The notes under the pieces: model-generated
What the model was told of the DNA's origin: nothing
The model's database searches: none
What the model saw: the letters and a program-made list of their open reading frames with translations, nothing else
Assembly (NCBI GenBank): GCA_028288485.1
Contig: JAQBNO010000148.1
Location: 1 to 64,000, forward strand
Source: Segetibacter sp.
Lineage (GTDB): Bacteria > Bacteroidota > Bacteroidia > Chitinophagales > Chitinophagaceae
Reading direction: 5' to 3'
Length of the DNA: 64,000 nt
Program-made: the position numbers and the translations under genes
Shown here: positions 1 to 8,923 of the stretch, one piece after another
Position numbering within the stretch: position 1 is the first letter of the stretch
Layout: the number at the start of each line of letters is the position of its first letter

Positions 1-82
1 AACGTCTTAATACACGAATATATTTGTTCCTCAGCATTATTCAAAAAAATTGATATGTTAATTGAAAATCAATTCCGCTTTC

Positions 83-151
83 ACTCGTATAAAATATACT
101 TTAATTCGTGTATTTATTCCTATTTCATATTCAAGTGTATTTTATACGAGT
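83..151. repeat. Inverted repeat, 20-bp arms
   Basis: The left arm at 83-102 starts ACTCGTATAAAATA and the right arm at 132-151 is its reverse complement with two mismatches in 20 positions. The spacer is 29 bp. The arms are AT-rich and there is no T-run, so this could be a regulator site, a recombination remnant or a stem-loop in RNA; I cannot tell which. Confidence 0.6.
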
Positions 152-242
152 CTTTATAAATCCCATTTATTTAGGCGGCTTGTATCTTTTGTAGTTTTAA
201 GCGTAAGGTTTGTACCGTTCGCTTGCGGACACATGAAGGAGA

Positions 243-258
243 CCCGATAGCTATCGGG
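243..258. repeat. Perfect palindrome CCCGATAGCTATCGGG
   Basis: All 16 bases form a perfect palindrome in intergenic DNA. I recall this sequence as common in intergenic DNA of several Bacteroidota, but only one full copy occurs in this window. Confidence 0.7.
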
Positions 259-323
259 ATGCTACTCCGCAACTCTGGCACAAAAACCGAAGCGGGGTTG
301 CTGGCTGAGTATTGTTACCTCCA

Positions 324-347
324 GCACAAGTGAGTGACACAACAATG
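324..347 (+). repeat. Dispersed 24-bp repeat, GTGAGTGACA subtype
   Basis: First copy of a short intergenic repeat family. The canonical form begins GTACAAGTG and ends CAACGATG, with a variable middle that is either TGCGACG-like or AGTGACA-like. This copy begins GCACAAGTGAG and ends CAACAATG. Confidence 0.7.
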
Positions 348-388
348 CCGGATAAAGTTATTCGGCCGGCCACCAAAAAATCTACCGG

Positions 389-2698
389 TTAAAACATATT
401 CACCACATCCTTCATCCTCAATTCCGGTACAACTTTTAACCCTTCAACTTTCCCATTCTTAACCGTTCCCTCAACAGTTGTATTGTAAGGTGCATGCAGC
501 TTGAAATGCACGTCCCACGTTTTCGGCCAGGCGGGAAACAGGTAGATCTTTTTATCGTCTGTTTGCATCAGCATTTCCTGTATTCCAATCATGCCTGAAC
601 CACCCCAGTTGTGGTCAGGTACCCAATCAAAACCGGGTCCCCAGAAAGCAGGAAAACGCCTTCCGGAATCCTTCATTTTCAACGTATTTATTTCTGCGGC
701 TTCATTGGTTAGTCCAAGTCTTGCGGCAAAAATGCCGTATTGTTTCCAGCCGGCATGACTTTTAAATTTTACCACATTCGTGTCGAACCTGTAGGTGTTA
801 ATGGCAGTGTCTAAGCCGGGTTTGCCAACACCATAAACACCCCAGGGAAATACCGGATACAACTGTGGCGCTTCGGTATTATTCACCCTTTCCCAAACTT
901 TTGCGGGGGCAATCGTTGTATGGCCTTGAAATTCGGCAAAACTAATAGGAGGGATTCGATTGAGCATGCCCTTCCACTGGCTTCGCTTTTGTTCGGTAAG
1001 ATAATTGGCTGGCAGTTCCAGCAGCCGGGTTAATATCGTTTTCAGGCCGCTTACAGTGGAGGATGCATTGTACGTCATTTTAAAAGTCTCGGCAGCCGAG
1101 CCGGGATAAAGAATTAAATGACCCTGCCCGTTCAGTTCCTTTGCGCCCCTTTGCCTTGCCCGGTATCTGTAATGTTCGTCGAAAAAAGTAAGGCAACTTT
1201 CAATGAAAGGTATATAACCGGAAATGTTCTTGCCGGTGTACCGCTCCGTTTCCAGCATCATCAGGCAAAACTCCAATACGGTGTCCCACTCATATTCGAG
1301 CCAGGCATTGTATTCTACACCTTTGTCGTAGGTGGCTGGCCTGTTCCATCCATACTCGCTTGAATTAGGAAGGCCGAAGTTTTCAACCTGCTCAGCAAAG
1401 GAGGCGCCGTTGTGACCCCAGTAAACTTTGCTTCTTAACTCGGCATTATGTAACGTGTTCAGGTAAAAATCGAACTGTGGTTTCATCATATCAACATCGC
1501 CGCCTTTTATCATCGGGAAATAAACCAGTCGTTGGTTTTGCGCGGTCATCAACCCGCCTCCCCAGTTGCGATGGTCGGGAGTAAAAGGCATAGTCGAGTC
1601 GGTAAATACAGGATCGTAAGTAAAGAGGCCGCCATTGAATTTCGTGGGATACTTTCCGTAGGCATTGCAACCCAACATGTAACGCATCAACTGGTAATTT
1701 CTACCCGCCTGCCACTCCGGTAAATTCAAATTTTCCTTGCCGGGCTGAACATGAATATAACTTCGGTTCCAATATTGTTTCCACCAATCCAGTGTCTTTT
1801 GCCGCGCCGTCTTCTGCGTCAGCTTTTCGTTGTTAATTATTTCAGTTAACCCGTTTTGCCATTGGTTTACTGTTTCGGCTTTGTCAACGTGCAGGTAAAG
1901 CCTCAATTTCTGAGACTTTGAAGCAGTATTACTTTTTAGTTTCCAACCCGTAAAGTCGGTATTGATATACTTCCCCGTATACGTTCCGGCAGGTCTCATA
2001 TTATTACCCGACATTGTTCCACCAAAAATCAAATTCTGCAAAGGGTTAAACATCTGCTGTTTAACTGAATCCATTCCCTGCTGTTTCACAGTAACATCAA
2101 ATGCATCGTTTGTATTTTTATTCCGGTGATAAAACAATACCTCGTTTCCCCGGAAATTGATTTCGTCTTTAGAAGTAACAATGCCGCTTTTGGCCCATTT
2201 AAATGAGTTCGCATTATTTTCGCGGCCTTCGCTTGGCCTGTCCTTATATCTCCAGGTTTCGTAAGCGGCTTCCATATTAAGCGCTTTGCTGCCGGTTACA
2301 TCAAGATGAATTACAGGTTGAAAAACATCCACCCAAACATTCACTGCTGCAGAAACACGGGCGTTTGAACCGGTAATCTTTACATATCCATCTTTTAATA
2401 TCAGCTCCTGCCTGAACTGGCTGCCTTCAAACGGATTAGGCGAAAGTTTTATCCTCACTCTTCCCAGCTTTAAAAAGCCATTATTATCATCAAATGTTCC
2501 GGTTCTTGATACATAAAATAGCAGTTCACCATTTTCGACCCAAACGTTTAAGCCAATATCGCCACCTCCGCACGGCATCGATTCAGATGAATTCTTGCTT
2601 TGGGTGGTCCAGGTAATATTGTTACTATTTAACTCATCCGGTTGCGCCGTTGCAAAAAGGCAGGTAACCAACAAAAAGGAAAAAAGGGTAATCTTCAT
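389..2698 (-). CDS. Secreted DUF5703/GH95-like glycosidase
   Basis: This 769-residue protein has a Sec signal peptide (about residues 1-18, KITLFSFLLVTCLFATAQ). The start of the mature part (around residues 35-75, MPCGGGDIGLNVWVENGELLFYVSR in pieces) resembles the N-terminal beta-sandwich of DUF5703 proteins, which sit on an alpha/alpha toroid related to GH95. The later part has the aromatic-rich look of that barrel (for example NAWLEYEWDTVLEFCLMM). DUF5703 proteins are frequent in polysaccharide utilisation loci but I know no reaction to assign. It is tail-to-tail with nothing and is followed upstream by an acetylesterase on the same strand, separated by 166 bp containing a dispersed repeat. 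Likely periplasmic debranching enzyme; the family call is moderately sure, the substrate unknown. Confidence 0.65.
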   Translation of the reverse strand: MKITLFSFLLVTCLFATAQPDELNSNNITWTTQSKNSSESMPCGGGDIGLNVWVENGELLFYVSRTGTFDDNNGFLKLGRVRIKLSPNPFEGSQFRQELILKDGYVKITGSNARVSAAVNVWVDVFQPVIHLDVTGSKALNMEAAYETWRYKDRPSEGRENNANSFKWAKSGIVTSKDEINFRGNEVLFYHRNKNTNDAFDVTVKQQGMDSVKQQMFNPLQNLIFGGTMSGNNMRPAGTYTGKYINTDFTGWKLKSNTASKSQKLRLYLHVDKAETVNQWQNGLTEIINNEKLTQKTARQKTLDWWKQYWNRSYIHVQPGKENLNLPEWQAGRNYQLMRYMLGCNAYGKYPTKFNGGLFTYDPVFTDSTMPFTPDHRNWGGGLMTAQNQRLVYFPMIKGGDVDMMKPQFDFYLNTLHNAELRSKVYWGHNGASFAEQVENFGLPNSSEYGWNRPATYDKGVEYNAWLEYEWDTVLEFCLMMLETERYTGKNISGYIPFIESCLTFFDEHYRYRARQRGAKELNGQGHLILYPGSAAETFKMTYNASSTVSGLKTILTRLLELPANYLTEQKRSQWKGMLNRIPPISFAEFQGHTTIAPAKVWERVNNTEAPQLYPVFPWGVYGVGKPGLDTAINTYRFDTNVVKFKSHAGWKQYGIFAARLGLTNEAAEINTLKMKDSGRRFPAFWGPGFDWVPDHNWGGSGMIGIQEMLMQTDDKKIYLFPAWPKTWDVHFKLHAPYNTTVEGTVKNGKVEGLKVVPELRMKDVVNMF

Positions 2699-2761
2699 AT
2701 GGTGCTATATTTCAAATTTTATACAGATTTTTTGGTACCGGGCTTTTGTTCTTTATTGTTA

Positions 2762-2785
2762 CATCGTTGCGTCGCACACTTGTAC
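2762..2785 (-). repeat. Dispersed 24-bp repeat, GCGACGC subtype
   Basis: A full-length copy on the minus strand (plus strand reads CATCGTTGCG then TCGCACACTTGTAC). It lies between the DUF5703 gene and the esterase gene. Confidence 0.8.
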
Positions 2786-2864
2786 TTTAATAGCTCTTTT
2801 TCAGCAAATCTTAAACCCTGCAATTGACGTTTTTTTCTTAAGCCCCTTTAGGGGTTTGCGGTTT

Positions 2865-4298
2865 TTACCAATCATCGGTTCTGAATGATGATACTGGCAA
2901 TCCTTCTGTGCTAAATAAATCCCCGACTACAAAATCTTTAAAGGCATAACGTACAGCAACGGGCTCTTTAACTTCGGGTGCCGATACTGAAACTACCGCT
3001 TTATTAATCGCAGCTTTCGCCGGATAAAATTTTTTATCAAATCCGGCTATTTCAAAATGTGATATAGGTTTACCAAAAGAAGTCAATCCATTAGCTGCGT
3101 CTTTAAATGTAAGGATAGCAGTACTGCCTTTAACAGTAATTGAGTCGACCGACGGACTTGCAGCTCCAAATCCTTTCAATCCGTATGTTTTAGCCAAAGC
3201 TAAATAAGCTAACCGTGTTCCCCCGGCTTCTTTATTTGCGGGGTGTATCAGGTTTTCTTCTCCTATATCGAGCAATACAGCCATGCCACTGTTTGGTATC
3301 GTTTGTAAAGCTTTTCTCTGTGCATCCCTTAAATAGGCAGAGTTATATTTTGTCGCCCAATTACCGGGAGTAAAGATTGTATAGTTATAAGGTGCTATCT
3401 GTGCATAATAAAACGGGAAATCTCCAATGTTCCAAAGTGAACGCCACTCTTTAACCATCGCAGGAAATAGCTTTTCATATTCATCCGGTTTGTCGTAATT
3501 GCCTTCTCCCTGGTACCATAAGCTACCTTTTATGCCATAGCCAGCAATTGGAGCAAGCATGCCATTATATAACACGGCAGGAGAGCGGTAAAGTGAAATC
3601 GATTCGCCTTTTTTCGGGATTTTTACATTGTCAAAAGGTTGTAATGATGACGGAGTCATCCATGTTTCAATTGAGCTTCCCCCAAAACTTGTGTTAATCA
3701 TTCCTATCGGTACACCAAGTGTTTCATTTAACAGCCTTGCAAAATAATAACCGGTCGCACTAAAATTCGCAACTGTTTCAGGTGAAGCTTCTTCCCAGGT
3801 TCCTGCAACATCCTGTTGCGGTTCTGTTTTCCCTGAATGGGCGACAGTAAACAGTCGTATATTTTTATTTTTTGATTTTAATATAGCCATGTTCGATCCC
3901 AACACCGGTTGCCCGTTATAACCCTTCATCGGCATCTCCATATTCGATTGGCCTGAACACAGCCATACTTCACCAATCAATACATTCTTTAAAACTACAG
4001 CAGAGCCGTCACTGATAGTTATATTATAGGGCCCGCCGGCAGCCGGTGTATTTACTTTTAATTTCCAATTACCCTTACTATCAGTTTTTGTATTGTAATG
4101 TTTATTATCCCACGATGTAACTACAGAAACATTTGCTGCTTCTTGCGCCCATCCCCAAATAGCTACATCACTTTTTTGTTGCAGAACCATATTGTTGGTA
4201 AAAAGAGAAGGCAGTTTTACTCTGGCATTAACTACAATAGAAGTGTTGAGGGAGACAGTAAAAAACAGGAGGTAAAGGAGTGGAGATTTTACTTTCAT
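2865..4298 (-). CDS. Secreted sialate O-acetylesterase-family esterase (SASA)
   Basis: The protein belongs to the SGNH-type SASA family, which removes acetyl groups from sugars in glycans. Counting from the Met encoded at 4296-4298, which opens a normal signal peptide (MKVKSPLLYLLFFTVSL), the catalytic Ser is S118 in CSGQSNMEMP and the catalytic His is H352 in the LIHPANK block; a WYQGEGN block lies between them. The frame is open further upstream to 4355, but the extra 19 residues would precede the signal sequence, so the shorter start is preferred. Length (477 residues) is usual. It faces the GH2 gene at 5079 across a repeat-filled region. Probable role: de-acetylation of the polysaccharide before or during chain cleavage by neighbouring glycosidases. 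Confidence 0.88.
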   Translation of the reverse strand: MKVKSPLLYLLFFTVSLNTSIVVNARVKLPSLFTNNMVLQQKSDVAIWGWAQEAANVSVVTSWDNKHYNTKTDSKGNWKLKVNTPAAGGPYNITISDGSAVVLKNVLIGEVWLCSGQSNMEMPMKGYNGQPVLGSNMAILKSKNKNIRLFTVAHSGKTEPQQDVAGTWEEASPETVANFSATGYYFARLLNETLGVPIGMINTSFGGSSIETWMTPSSLQPFDNVKIPKKGESISLYRSPAVLYNGMLAPIAGYGIKGSLWYQGEGNYDKPDEYEKLFPAMVKEWRSLWNIGDFPFYYAQIAPYNYTIFTPGNWATKYNSAYLRDAQRKALQTIPNSGMAVLLDIGEENLIHPANKEAGGTRLAYLALAKTYGLKGFGAASPSVDSITVKGSTAILTFKDAANGLTSFGKPISHFEIAGFDKKFYPAKAAINKAVVSVSAPEVKEPVAVRYAFKDFVVGDLFSTEGLPVSSFRTDDW

Positions 4299-4404
4299 AA
4301 AGGTGGTAAAAGTTGTATAAATAATATTTTGCGACAGCTGGTTGAATTGAAACATTGGTTCAACACTTTACTTCGGGATCGTGTTAATTTCTGCAACTGA
4401 TAAT

Positions 4405-4444
4405 GTTTTGTTTTTCTTTTTTCTCGATAAAAGAGAAACAAAAA
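4405..4444. repeat. T-rich stem-loop repeat, copy 1 of 3
   Basis: A left arm TTTTGTTTTTCTTTT pairs with AAAAGAGAAACAAAA around a short TCTCGAT loop. Related stem-loops occur at 8007-8042 and 29584-29619, each followed by an AT-rich stretch resembling TAAAAAGGCTNNAAATT. Confidence 0.55.
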
Positions 4445-4576
4445 ATCAAGACTCCCTAAAAAATGCGAAAAATTAATAGCTCCGGCTAAAATGAAGCCCA
4501 ACCCTAAAGGGAGAAATACAATAACACCTAAATAAGTAATCCCGTTTCATAGCTCTCTTTAGGGCGCGGCTTTACA

Positions 4577-4626
4577 ATTCTTAACGCCGGACCTATTAAT
4601 TTTCTTAACGCCTGTCCGGCTGGTCA
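4577..4626. repeat. AACGCC repeat, copy 1 of 3
   Basis: Contains two TTCTTAACGCC units. GCCGGAC (4586-4592) and GTCCGGC (4614-4620) are perfect inverted arms around the second unit. Related copies lie at 7757-7830 and 29732-29804. Confidence 0.5.
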
Positions 4627-4690
4627 GAGGGGCATTTTTTATAAGCTCAGTCTCACTCATCTAATGGTTCTGGGTTATAGTTAATCTAAC

Positions 4691-4830
4691 ACCAGTCAGG
4701 GAACATCATAAAGTTCGGTGCCTGGCAAATTGCCCACGGCATTCAAAAACATGCGAGTCCGCCGCGGCGGAAAAGAAGTTTATGGAGTCCTGTTGCAATG
4801 ACGAAACCATTGGGCTTGAGCTTTGAGATT
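4691..4830 (+). repeat. Structured 150-nt intergenic repeat, divergent copy
   Basis: Aligns by eye with the better-matched pair at 23766-23920 and 62517-62673. Shared landmarks in the same order are ACACCAGT, GGTGCC, GGCATTCA, TGGAGTCC, GTTGCAAT, ACGAA and GGCTTGAGCTTT. It ends about 80 bp before the GH2 operator. Confidence 0.6.
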
Positions 4831-4911
4831 AATGCTCTTTGCAAAGAAAAAGAACACACCCAAATTGAAATCAATTTCAATTTTCATTTAAATTTTTCAC
4901 TTGAAGGAAAA

Positions 4912-4978
4912 ATAGTAGAATCGTCCATCATTATAGTGAAAGATGACATTTTTGACACTTGTATCTCCTCTACCTTTA
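4912..4978 (+). promoter_or_regulatory. Two-half-site operator and promoter for GH2 gene
   Basis: Half-sites ATAGTAGAATCG (from 4912) and ATAGTGAAAGATGAC (from 4933) start exactly 21 bp apart. A TACCTTTA box resembling the Bacteroidota -7 element TANNTTTG begins 38 bp after the second half-site, at 4971. The same layout occurs upstream of both susC genes (8771 and 31359). By hand alignment about 64 of 80 bases from 4908 match the 31355 region. The gene start is about 100 bp downstream. Confidence 0.65.
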
Positions 4979-5078
4979 GCATCTATTTTAGTACAGGAAG
5001 AGGGTCGTAATCATCGGAACGTTTTTAAACAAAAACGTCAGATTAATACTTTTTGTACCCTTCAAACAATTGCAGCAT

Positions 5079-7472
5079 ATGAAAATTACGGCAAAACTCT
5101 TATTTGCTCTGTTTTTGATTTCTACTACCGCTATACAGGCTCAAAGCAATAATTCCGCTGATCTATTTGATGATAACTGGCTCTTCTATCGTGGAGCTGC
5201 ACAAAGGGCTGAAGATTCTGCATTTAATGATTCTAAATGGAGGCATGTAAACTTACCGCACGACTGGAGTATAGAAGATCTTCCTGGCAAGAATTCGCCT
5301 TTTAGTATCGATGCAGTCAGCCAGGTGAATGGTGGTTTTACAGAGGGCGGCATTGGCTGGTATCGAAAATCGTTTACCGTTCCTGCCGCACAGCAAGGGA
5401 AAACGTTATTCATTCAATTCGATGGCGTATATATGAATGCAGAAGTATACCTGAATGGAAAAAGGCTCGGCAAACATCCGTACGGTTATACATCGTTCTG
5501 GTACGACATCAGTGATAGGGTAAGATTTGGCGGCAATAATGTTTTGGCTGTTAAAGTAAGCAACCTTGGTGAAAACAGCCGCTGGTATTCCGGTTCCGGC
5601 ATCTATCGTCATGTATGGTTAAAAACGGTAGATCCTGTGCATGTAGCACAATGGGGTACTTCTATAACCACACCTTTGGTAAATGCTGTATCTGCTACCG
5701 TAAATGCAAAGACTACTGTACAGAACCAGGGAAATTCAGCTTCAGAAATAACCTTAATTACAAGAGTTATCAATTTCAGGGGAATTGAAACTGCCAGAAC
5801 AGAATCAAAACAAGCGATCCAACCAAAAGGATCTTATGTGTTTAATCACGATATAACTGTTAAGTCTCCCGAGTTATGGTCCACACAATCACCTTCATTA
5901 TATACCGCAGTTACAGAAGTATATAGCAATGGCCAGTCGGCCGATAAGTCAGAAACAAAATTCGGCATCAGGACCATTTCGTTTGACGATGTACATGGCT
6001 TTCGTTTAAACGGGCAAACACTTAAATTAAAAGGAGGTTGCGTACACCACGACAACGGCCCATTAGGCGCTAAGGCATACGATAGGGCAGAAGAACGTCG
6101 GGTTGAAATTCTTAAAGCAAGCGGTTACAATGCTATCCGTTGTGCGCATAACCCACCTTCTCCGGCTTTTCTCGATGCATGCGATAAGTTGGGAATGCTG
6201 GTGATTGATGAGGCGTTTGACATATGGGGCGAAGGTAAAAACCCTTATGACTATCATTTATATTTTGATGAATGGTGGCAAAGAGATCTTCAGAGTATGT
6301 TGCTTCGGGATCGCAATCATCCGTCTATTATCATGTGGAGCATAGGAAATGAAATACCAAACAGGGATAAGCCTGAAGTGGCTGGGGTGGCTAAAATGTT
6401 GGCAGATTACGTCCGTAAAACCGACCCTACAAGGCCTGTCACCTGCGGGGTGAACGGAATAGAGGAAAACAAAGATCCATTCCTTTCCGCTCTTGATATA
6501 GCCGGTTATAATTATGCCCGGGATAAATACGAATCGGAGCATAAACGTGTGCCAAACAGGATAATGATGGCTACTGAATCATTGCCCCTTGAAGCTTTTG
6601 AGTATTGGATGGCTGTCATCGATCATCCATGGGTGATAGGAGATTTTGTATGGACATCTTACGACTATATAGGTGAAGCAAGTATCGGGTGGTTAGGCTA
6701 TTGGCAAAAGCAGTCCTTCTTTCCGTGGAACCTGGCTTACTGCGGTGATATAGATATCTGCGGGTGGAAAAGGCCGCAATCGTTTTACAGGGACGTTCTT
6801 TGGAAAGAAGACCAGGTATCCGTTTTTGTAAAACCTCCAACGCCTTCTTATGAAACCAATCCCGACAAAGTAGACTGGAGCCATTGGGAATGGCACGATG
6901 TAGTTGCGGACTGGAACTGGCCGGGAAATGAAAATAAGCCACTTGAAGTAGAAGTATATTCATCATGTCCCCAAGTTGAGTTGTTTCTGAATGGCAAGTC
7001 TTTGGGAAGAAAGCCTTCTAACCGTTCTACCAAATTTACAGCTATTTGGCAGGTGCCTTACCAGGCAGGTACTTTAAAAGCAGTTGGTTACAATGGTAAA
7101 AGACAGGTAACGGTGTCAGAGCTGCGCACAGCAAACACTCCTGTACAAATGAAGATTTCTGCAGACAGAACTCAAATAAAAGCAGACGGACAAGACCTGA
7201 GTTATATTACTGTAGAACTGGCAGATGCAAACGGAACCCGTGATCCGAAAGCAGAGAACCTGGTGCAGTTTGAAATTGAAGGTCCGGGAACAATTGCAGG
7301 CGTAGGAAATGCCAACCCGATAAGTGTTGAAAGTTACCAGCAGCCGCAAAGAAAATTATGGCAGGGCCGTTGCCAGGTAATCATAAAATCGGCAAAGCAG
7401 GCCGGACCGATCACGTTGAGAGCTAACACTGCCGGAGTTGAGCCGGTTAATATCGTTATTCAATCAAAATAA
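5079..7472 (+). CDS. Secreted GH2 beta-galactosidase-type enzyme with DUF4982
   Basis: Domain order is signal peptide (about 1-22), GH2 sugar-binding jelly roll (about 30-190, with GGIGWYRKSF and YMNAEVYLNG), immunoglobulin-like domain, TIM barrel (about 300-590), then DUF4982 (about 640-710) and a final GH2 C-terminal beta domain. The acid/base is E425 in MWSIGNEIP and the probable nucleophile is E500 in MATESL. The Met at 5079 is chosen over one three codons upstream because it directly opens the signal sequence. Such enzymes usually remove beta-linked galactose (sometimes other sugars) from oligosaccharides in the periplasm. An AraC-type operator lies about 100 bp upstream, and the downstream susC has its own copy, so it is probably transcribed alone. 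Activity within GH2 is inferred. Confidence 0.9.
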   Translation: MKITAKLLFALFLISTTAIQAQSNNSADLFDDNWLFYRGAAQRAEDSAFNDSKWRHVNLPHDWSIEDLPGKNSPFSIDAVSQVNGGFTEGGIGWYRKSFTVPAAQQGKTLFIQFDGVYMNAEVYLNGKRLGKHPYGYTSFWYDISDRVRFGGNNVLAVKVSNLGENSRWYSGSGIYRHVWLKTVDPVHVAQWGTSITTPLVNAVSATVNAKTTVQNQGNSASEITLITRVINFRGIETARTESKQAIQPKGSYVFNHDITVKSPELWSTQSPSLYTAVTEVYSNGQSADKSETKFGIRTISFDDVHGFRLNGQTLKLKGGCVHHDNGPLGAKAYDRAEERRVEILKASGYNAIRCAHNPPSPAFLDACDKLGMLVIDEAFDIWGEGKNPYDYHLYFDEWWQRDLQSMLLRDRNHPSIIMWSIGNEIPNRDKPEVAGVAKMLADYVRKTDPTRPVTCGVNGIEENKDPFLSALDIAGYNYARDKYESEHKRVPNRIMMATESLPLEAFEYWMAVIDHPWVIGDFVWTSYDYIGEASIGWLGYWQKQSFFPWNLAYCGDIDICGWKRPQSFYRDVLWKEDQVSVFVKPPTPSYETNPDKVDWSHWEWHDVVADWNWPGNENKPLEVEVYSSCPQVELFLNGKSLGRKPSNRSTKFTAIWQVPYQAGTLKAVGYNGKRQVTVSELRTANTPVQMKISADRTQIKADGQDLSYITVELADANGTRDPKAENLVQFEIEGPGTIAGVGNANPISVESYQQPQRKLWQGRCQVIIKSAKQAGPITLRANTAGVEPVNIVIQSK

Positions 7473-7756
7473 TAAGCGCAAAATATATCTACTGCAACCA
7501 TTTTTAATTTTTTGAAGATATGCAGTGCTCATCTTTTCAACAACGTTCCCGTTAACGGAAGAGGTAGTCAATTACTTGTAGCTACAGTGATTACACATCT
7601 TTTTAATGGGGCATGATCCTGCAGCCGAAATTGGGCATTACCCGATTAACGTCATTGACTAAAGATGTTATTTTCTTATTCTCACTGTTAATAACAACAT
7701 AGGCGATAGCTGTTCATGTTTTGATCGTGTTTTATTTTTCAAAAGAACATGATCAA

Positions 7757-7830
7757 GCATTAGGAACATCTATTTCTTTTTTTTAACGCCTGCCCCGCTA
7801 ATTTTCTTAACGCCTTTTCTACAAGGTCGG
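7757..7830. repeat. AACGCC repeat, copy 2 of 3
   Basis: Begins GCATTAGGAACATCTATT and includes TAATTTTCTTAACGCC and AAGGTCGG. The copy at 29732-29804 shares the same three blocks in the same order. Confidence 0.55.
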
Positions 7831-7967
7831 ATGGGGCGAAGAAAAAGATTTTCTTAGGTTAAACATGACGTGAATATCCTGGGATTTTGACGGCCTGCCG
7901 AACAGAACAGGCATAAAAAAACAAATCGTGAAACCTCAGTAGCAATTAAGTTTAATCAGGGAACAAT

Positions 7968-7995
7968 GAAAGGAATGGGCTGTTTCATTCCTTTC
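7968..7995. other. Perfect 10-bp hairpin in non-coding DNA
   Basis: GAAAGGAATG (7968-7977) is the exact reverse complement of CATTCCTTTC (7986-7995) with an 8-nt loop. The nearest upstream gene ends about 500 bp away and the following sequence is T-rich but interrupted, so an ordinary terminator for that gene is unlikely. Confidence 0.55.
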
Positions 7996-8006
7996 TTGAA
8001 TTTTCT

Positions 8007-8042
8007 TTGTTTACTTTTTTTTCAACAAAAAGAAAGTAACAA
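8007..8042. repeat. T-rich stem-loop repeat, copy 2 of 3
   Basis: TTGTTTACTTTTTTTT pairs imperfectly with AAAAAGAAAGTAACAA around a four-base loop. The sequence after it (TAAAAAGGCTTGAAATT) matches that after the copy at 29584 (TAAAAAGGCTAAAAATT). Confidence 0.6.
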
Positions 8043-8680
8043 CCACGTATGTAAAAAGGCTTGAAATTGTATAAAGGTCTTGGAACAGTAACTTAAGTTA
8101 ACGAGATTGATTGCCCAATCCTGATAAGCACAAGAAGCATTTAATTTACAGCATTGAGCTACGCTCGATAAATATTCTTATGTTTTTTGTTATTCTGCCC
8201 ACAGCTATGGGGGATGCCCAAAAGCAACCTGGTTTACAATAATTATTAACTATAAGACGTGTACGCGCAGCAGCTTAAGTAGAAGTAACGGGGATGGGAT
8301 AAAATGCCGCCTTAAAAAAAGATAGCGTACAAGTGCTACTTGTGCTTGCAGATTTATTCCCCAACCTCTTTTTATTTTATAGCAAAATAGTACATCTTCT
8401 ACCTGTGCTGCATTTCGACCGTTATTGGTTAGAGGCCAATGAATATCGTATTGCAATCTTTTATTTCATTCATGTAAACCTGAATGATAAAGCTGGAAGT
8501 GTAACGGCTGTATCAATGGAAACTTTTAAATGCTTTACAATTTGAATAATATCCGCGGCAATTAAATACCCCTAATTCTCTTATAATAAAGTATAGAAAG
8601 CGATTGAAATATGACGAGGGGAAATTCAATCGATACAATTCAAACTTCTTAATTGAAAAAGTAAAAACAGGGAACCGGCA

Positions 8681-8707
8681 GTTGAACTGAGCGTAGCAAC
8701 GGTGATG
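8681..8707 (+). repeat. Dispersed repeat, GCGTAGC subtype
   Basis: GTTGAACTGAGCGTAGC followed by AACGGTGATG. The same subtype occurs on the minus strand at 62337-62360, so the family has at least three middle-sequence variants. Confidence 0.6.
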
Positions 8708-8770
8708 CCCTGGAGTACAAAAGCCCGTTAACCAGCAAAAAATAAAAATAGCGTTTAAACAATGACAGAA

Positions 8771-8838
8771 ATAGTAAGATAATCCATCCATTTAGTAAAA
8801 GATGTCATTGTTGAGCGAGATGCAAGCCGGTAGTTTTG
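8771..8838 (+). promoter_or_regulatory. Two-half-site operator and promoter for SusC-1
   Basis: Half-sites ATAGTAAGATAATCC (from 8771) and TTAGTAAAAGATGTC (from 8792) are 21 bp apart. TAGTTTTG, an exact match to the Bacteroidota -7 element TANNTTTG, starts at 8831, 39 bp after the second half-site. An ATTG at 8807-8810 fits the -33 element with a 20-bp spacer. The gene starts about 85 bp further on. Confidence 0.7.
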
Positions 8839-8923
8839 TTCACACAGTAACAGTTCCAGCTACTATTAGTATGCCTGGATTAAATATTTCTGCAACCTTA
8901 ATTCTTTAAAATAACGATTAGCT

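Larger units (their letters stand above)
1..388. other. Non-coding stretch at window start
   Basis: No convincing gene is visible. The stretch lies beyond the 3' end of the minus-strand glycosidase and contains a long inverted repeat, a 16-bp palindrome and one copy of the dispersed intergenic repeat, each listed separately. A 62-codon open frame at 62-250 overlaps the inverted repeat and has no recognisable features, so I do not call it. Confidence 0.6.
4299..5078. other. Divergent intergenic region of 780 bp
   Basis: No gene is evident. It holds, in order, a T-rich stem-loop repeat, an AACGCC-type repeat, a 140-nt structured repeat and the operator/promoter for the GH2 gene at 5079. Small open frames here overlap these elements and look accidental. 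Confidence 0.6.
7473..8770. other. Long non-coding region before SusC-1
   Basis: About 1.3 kb without a supportable gene. Short frames at 8250-8456, 8333-8545 and 8513-8791 overlap each other on opposite strands and match nothing. The region holds an AACGCC repeat, a perfect 10-bp hairpin, a T-rich stem-loop and one variant of the dispersed repeat. Confidence 0.6.

Noticed and set aside
62-250. 62-codon open frame on the plus strand
   Set aside because: It runs through an inverted repeat and the CCCGATAGCTATCGGG palindrome, and its translation shows no domain or signal pattern.
8250-8791. Three overlapping small frames upstream of SusC-1
   Set aside because: They lie on opposite strands over the same DNA, overlap the operator and repeats, and give no recognisable protein.
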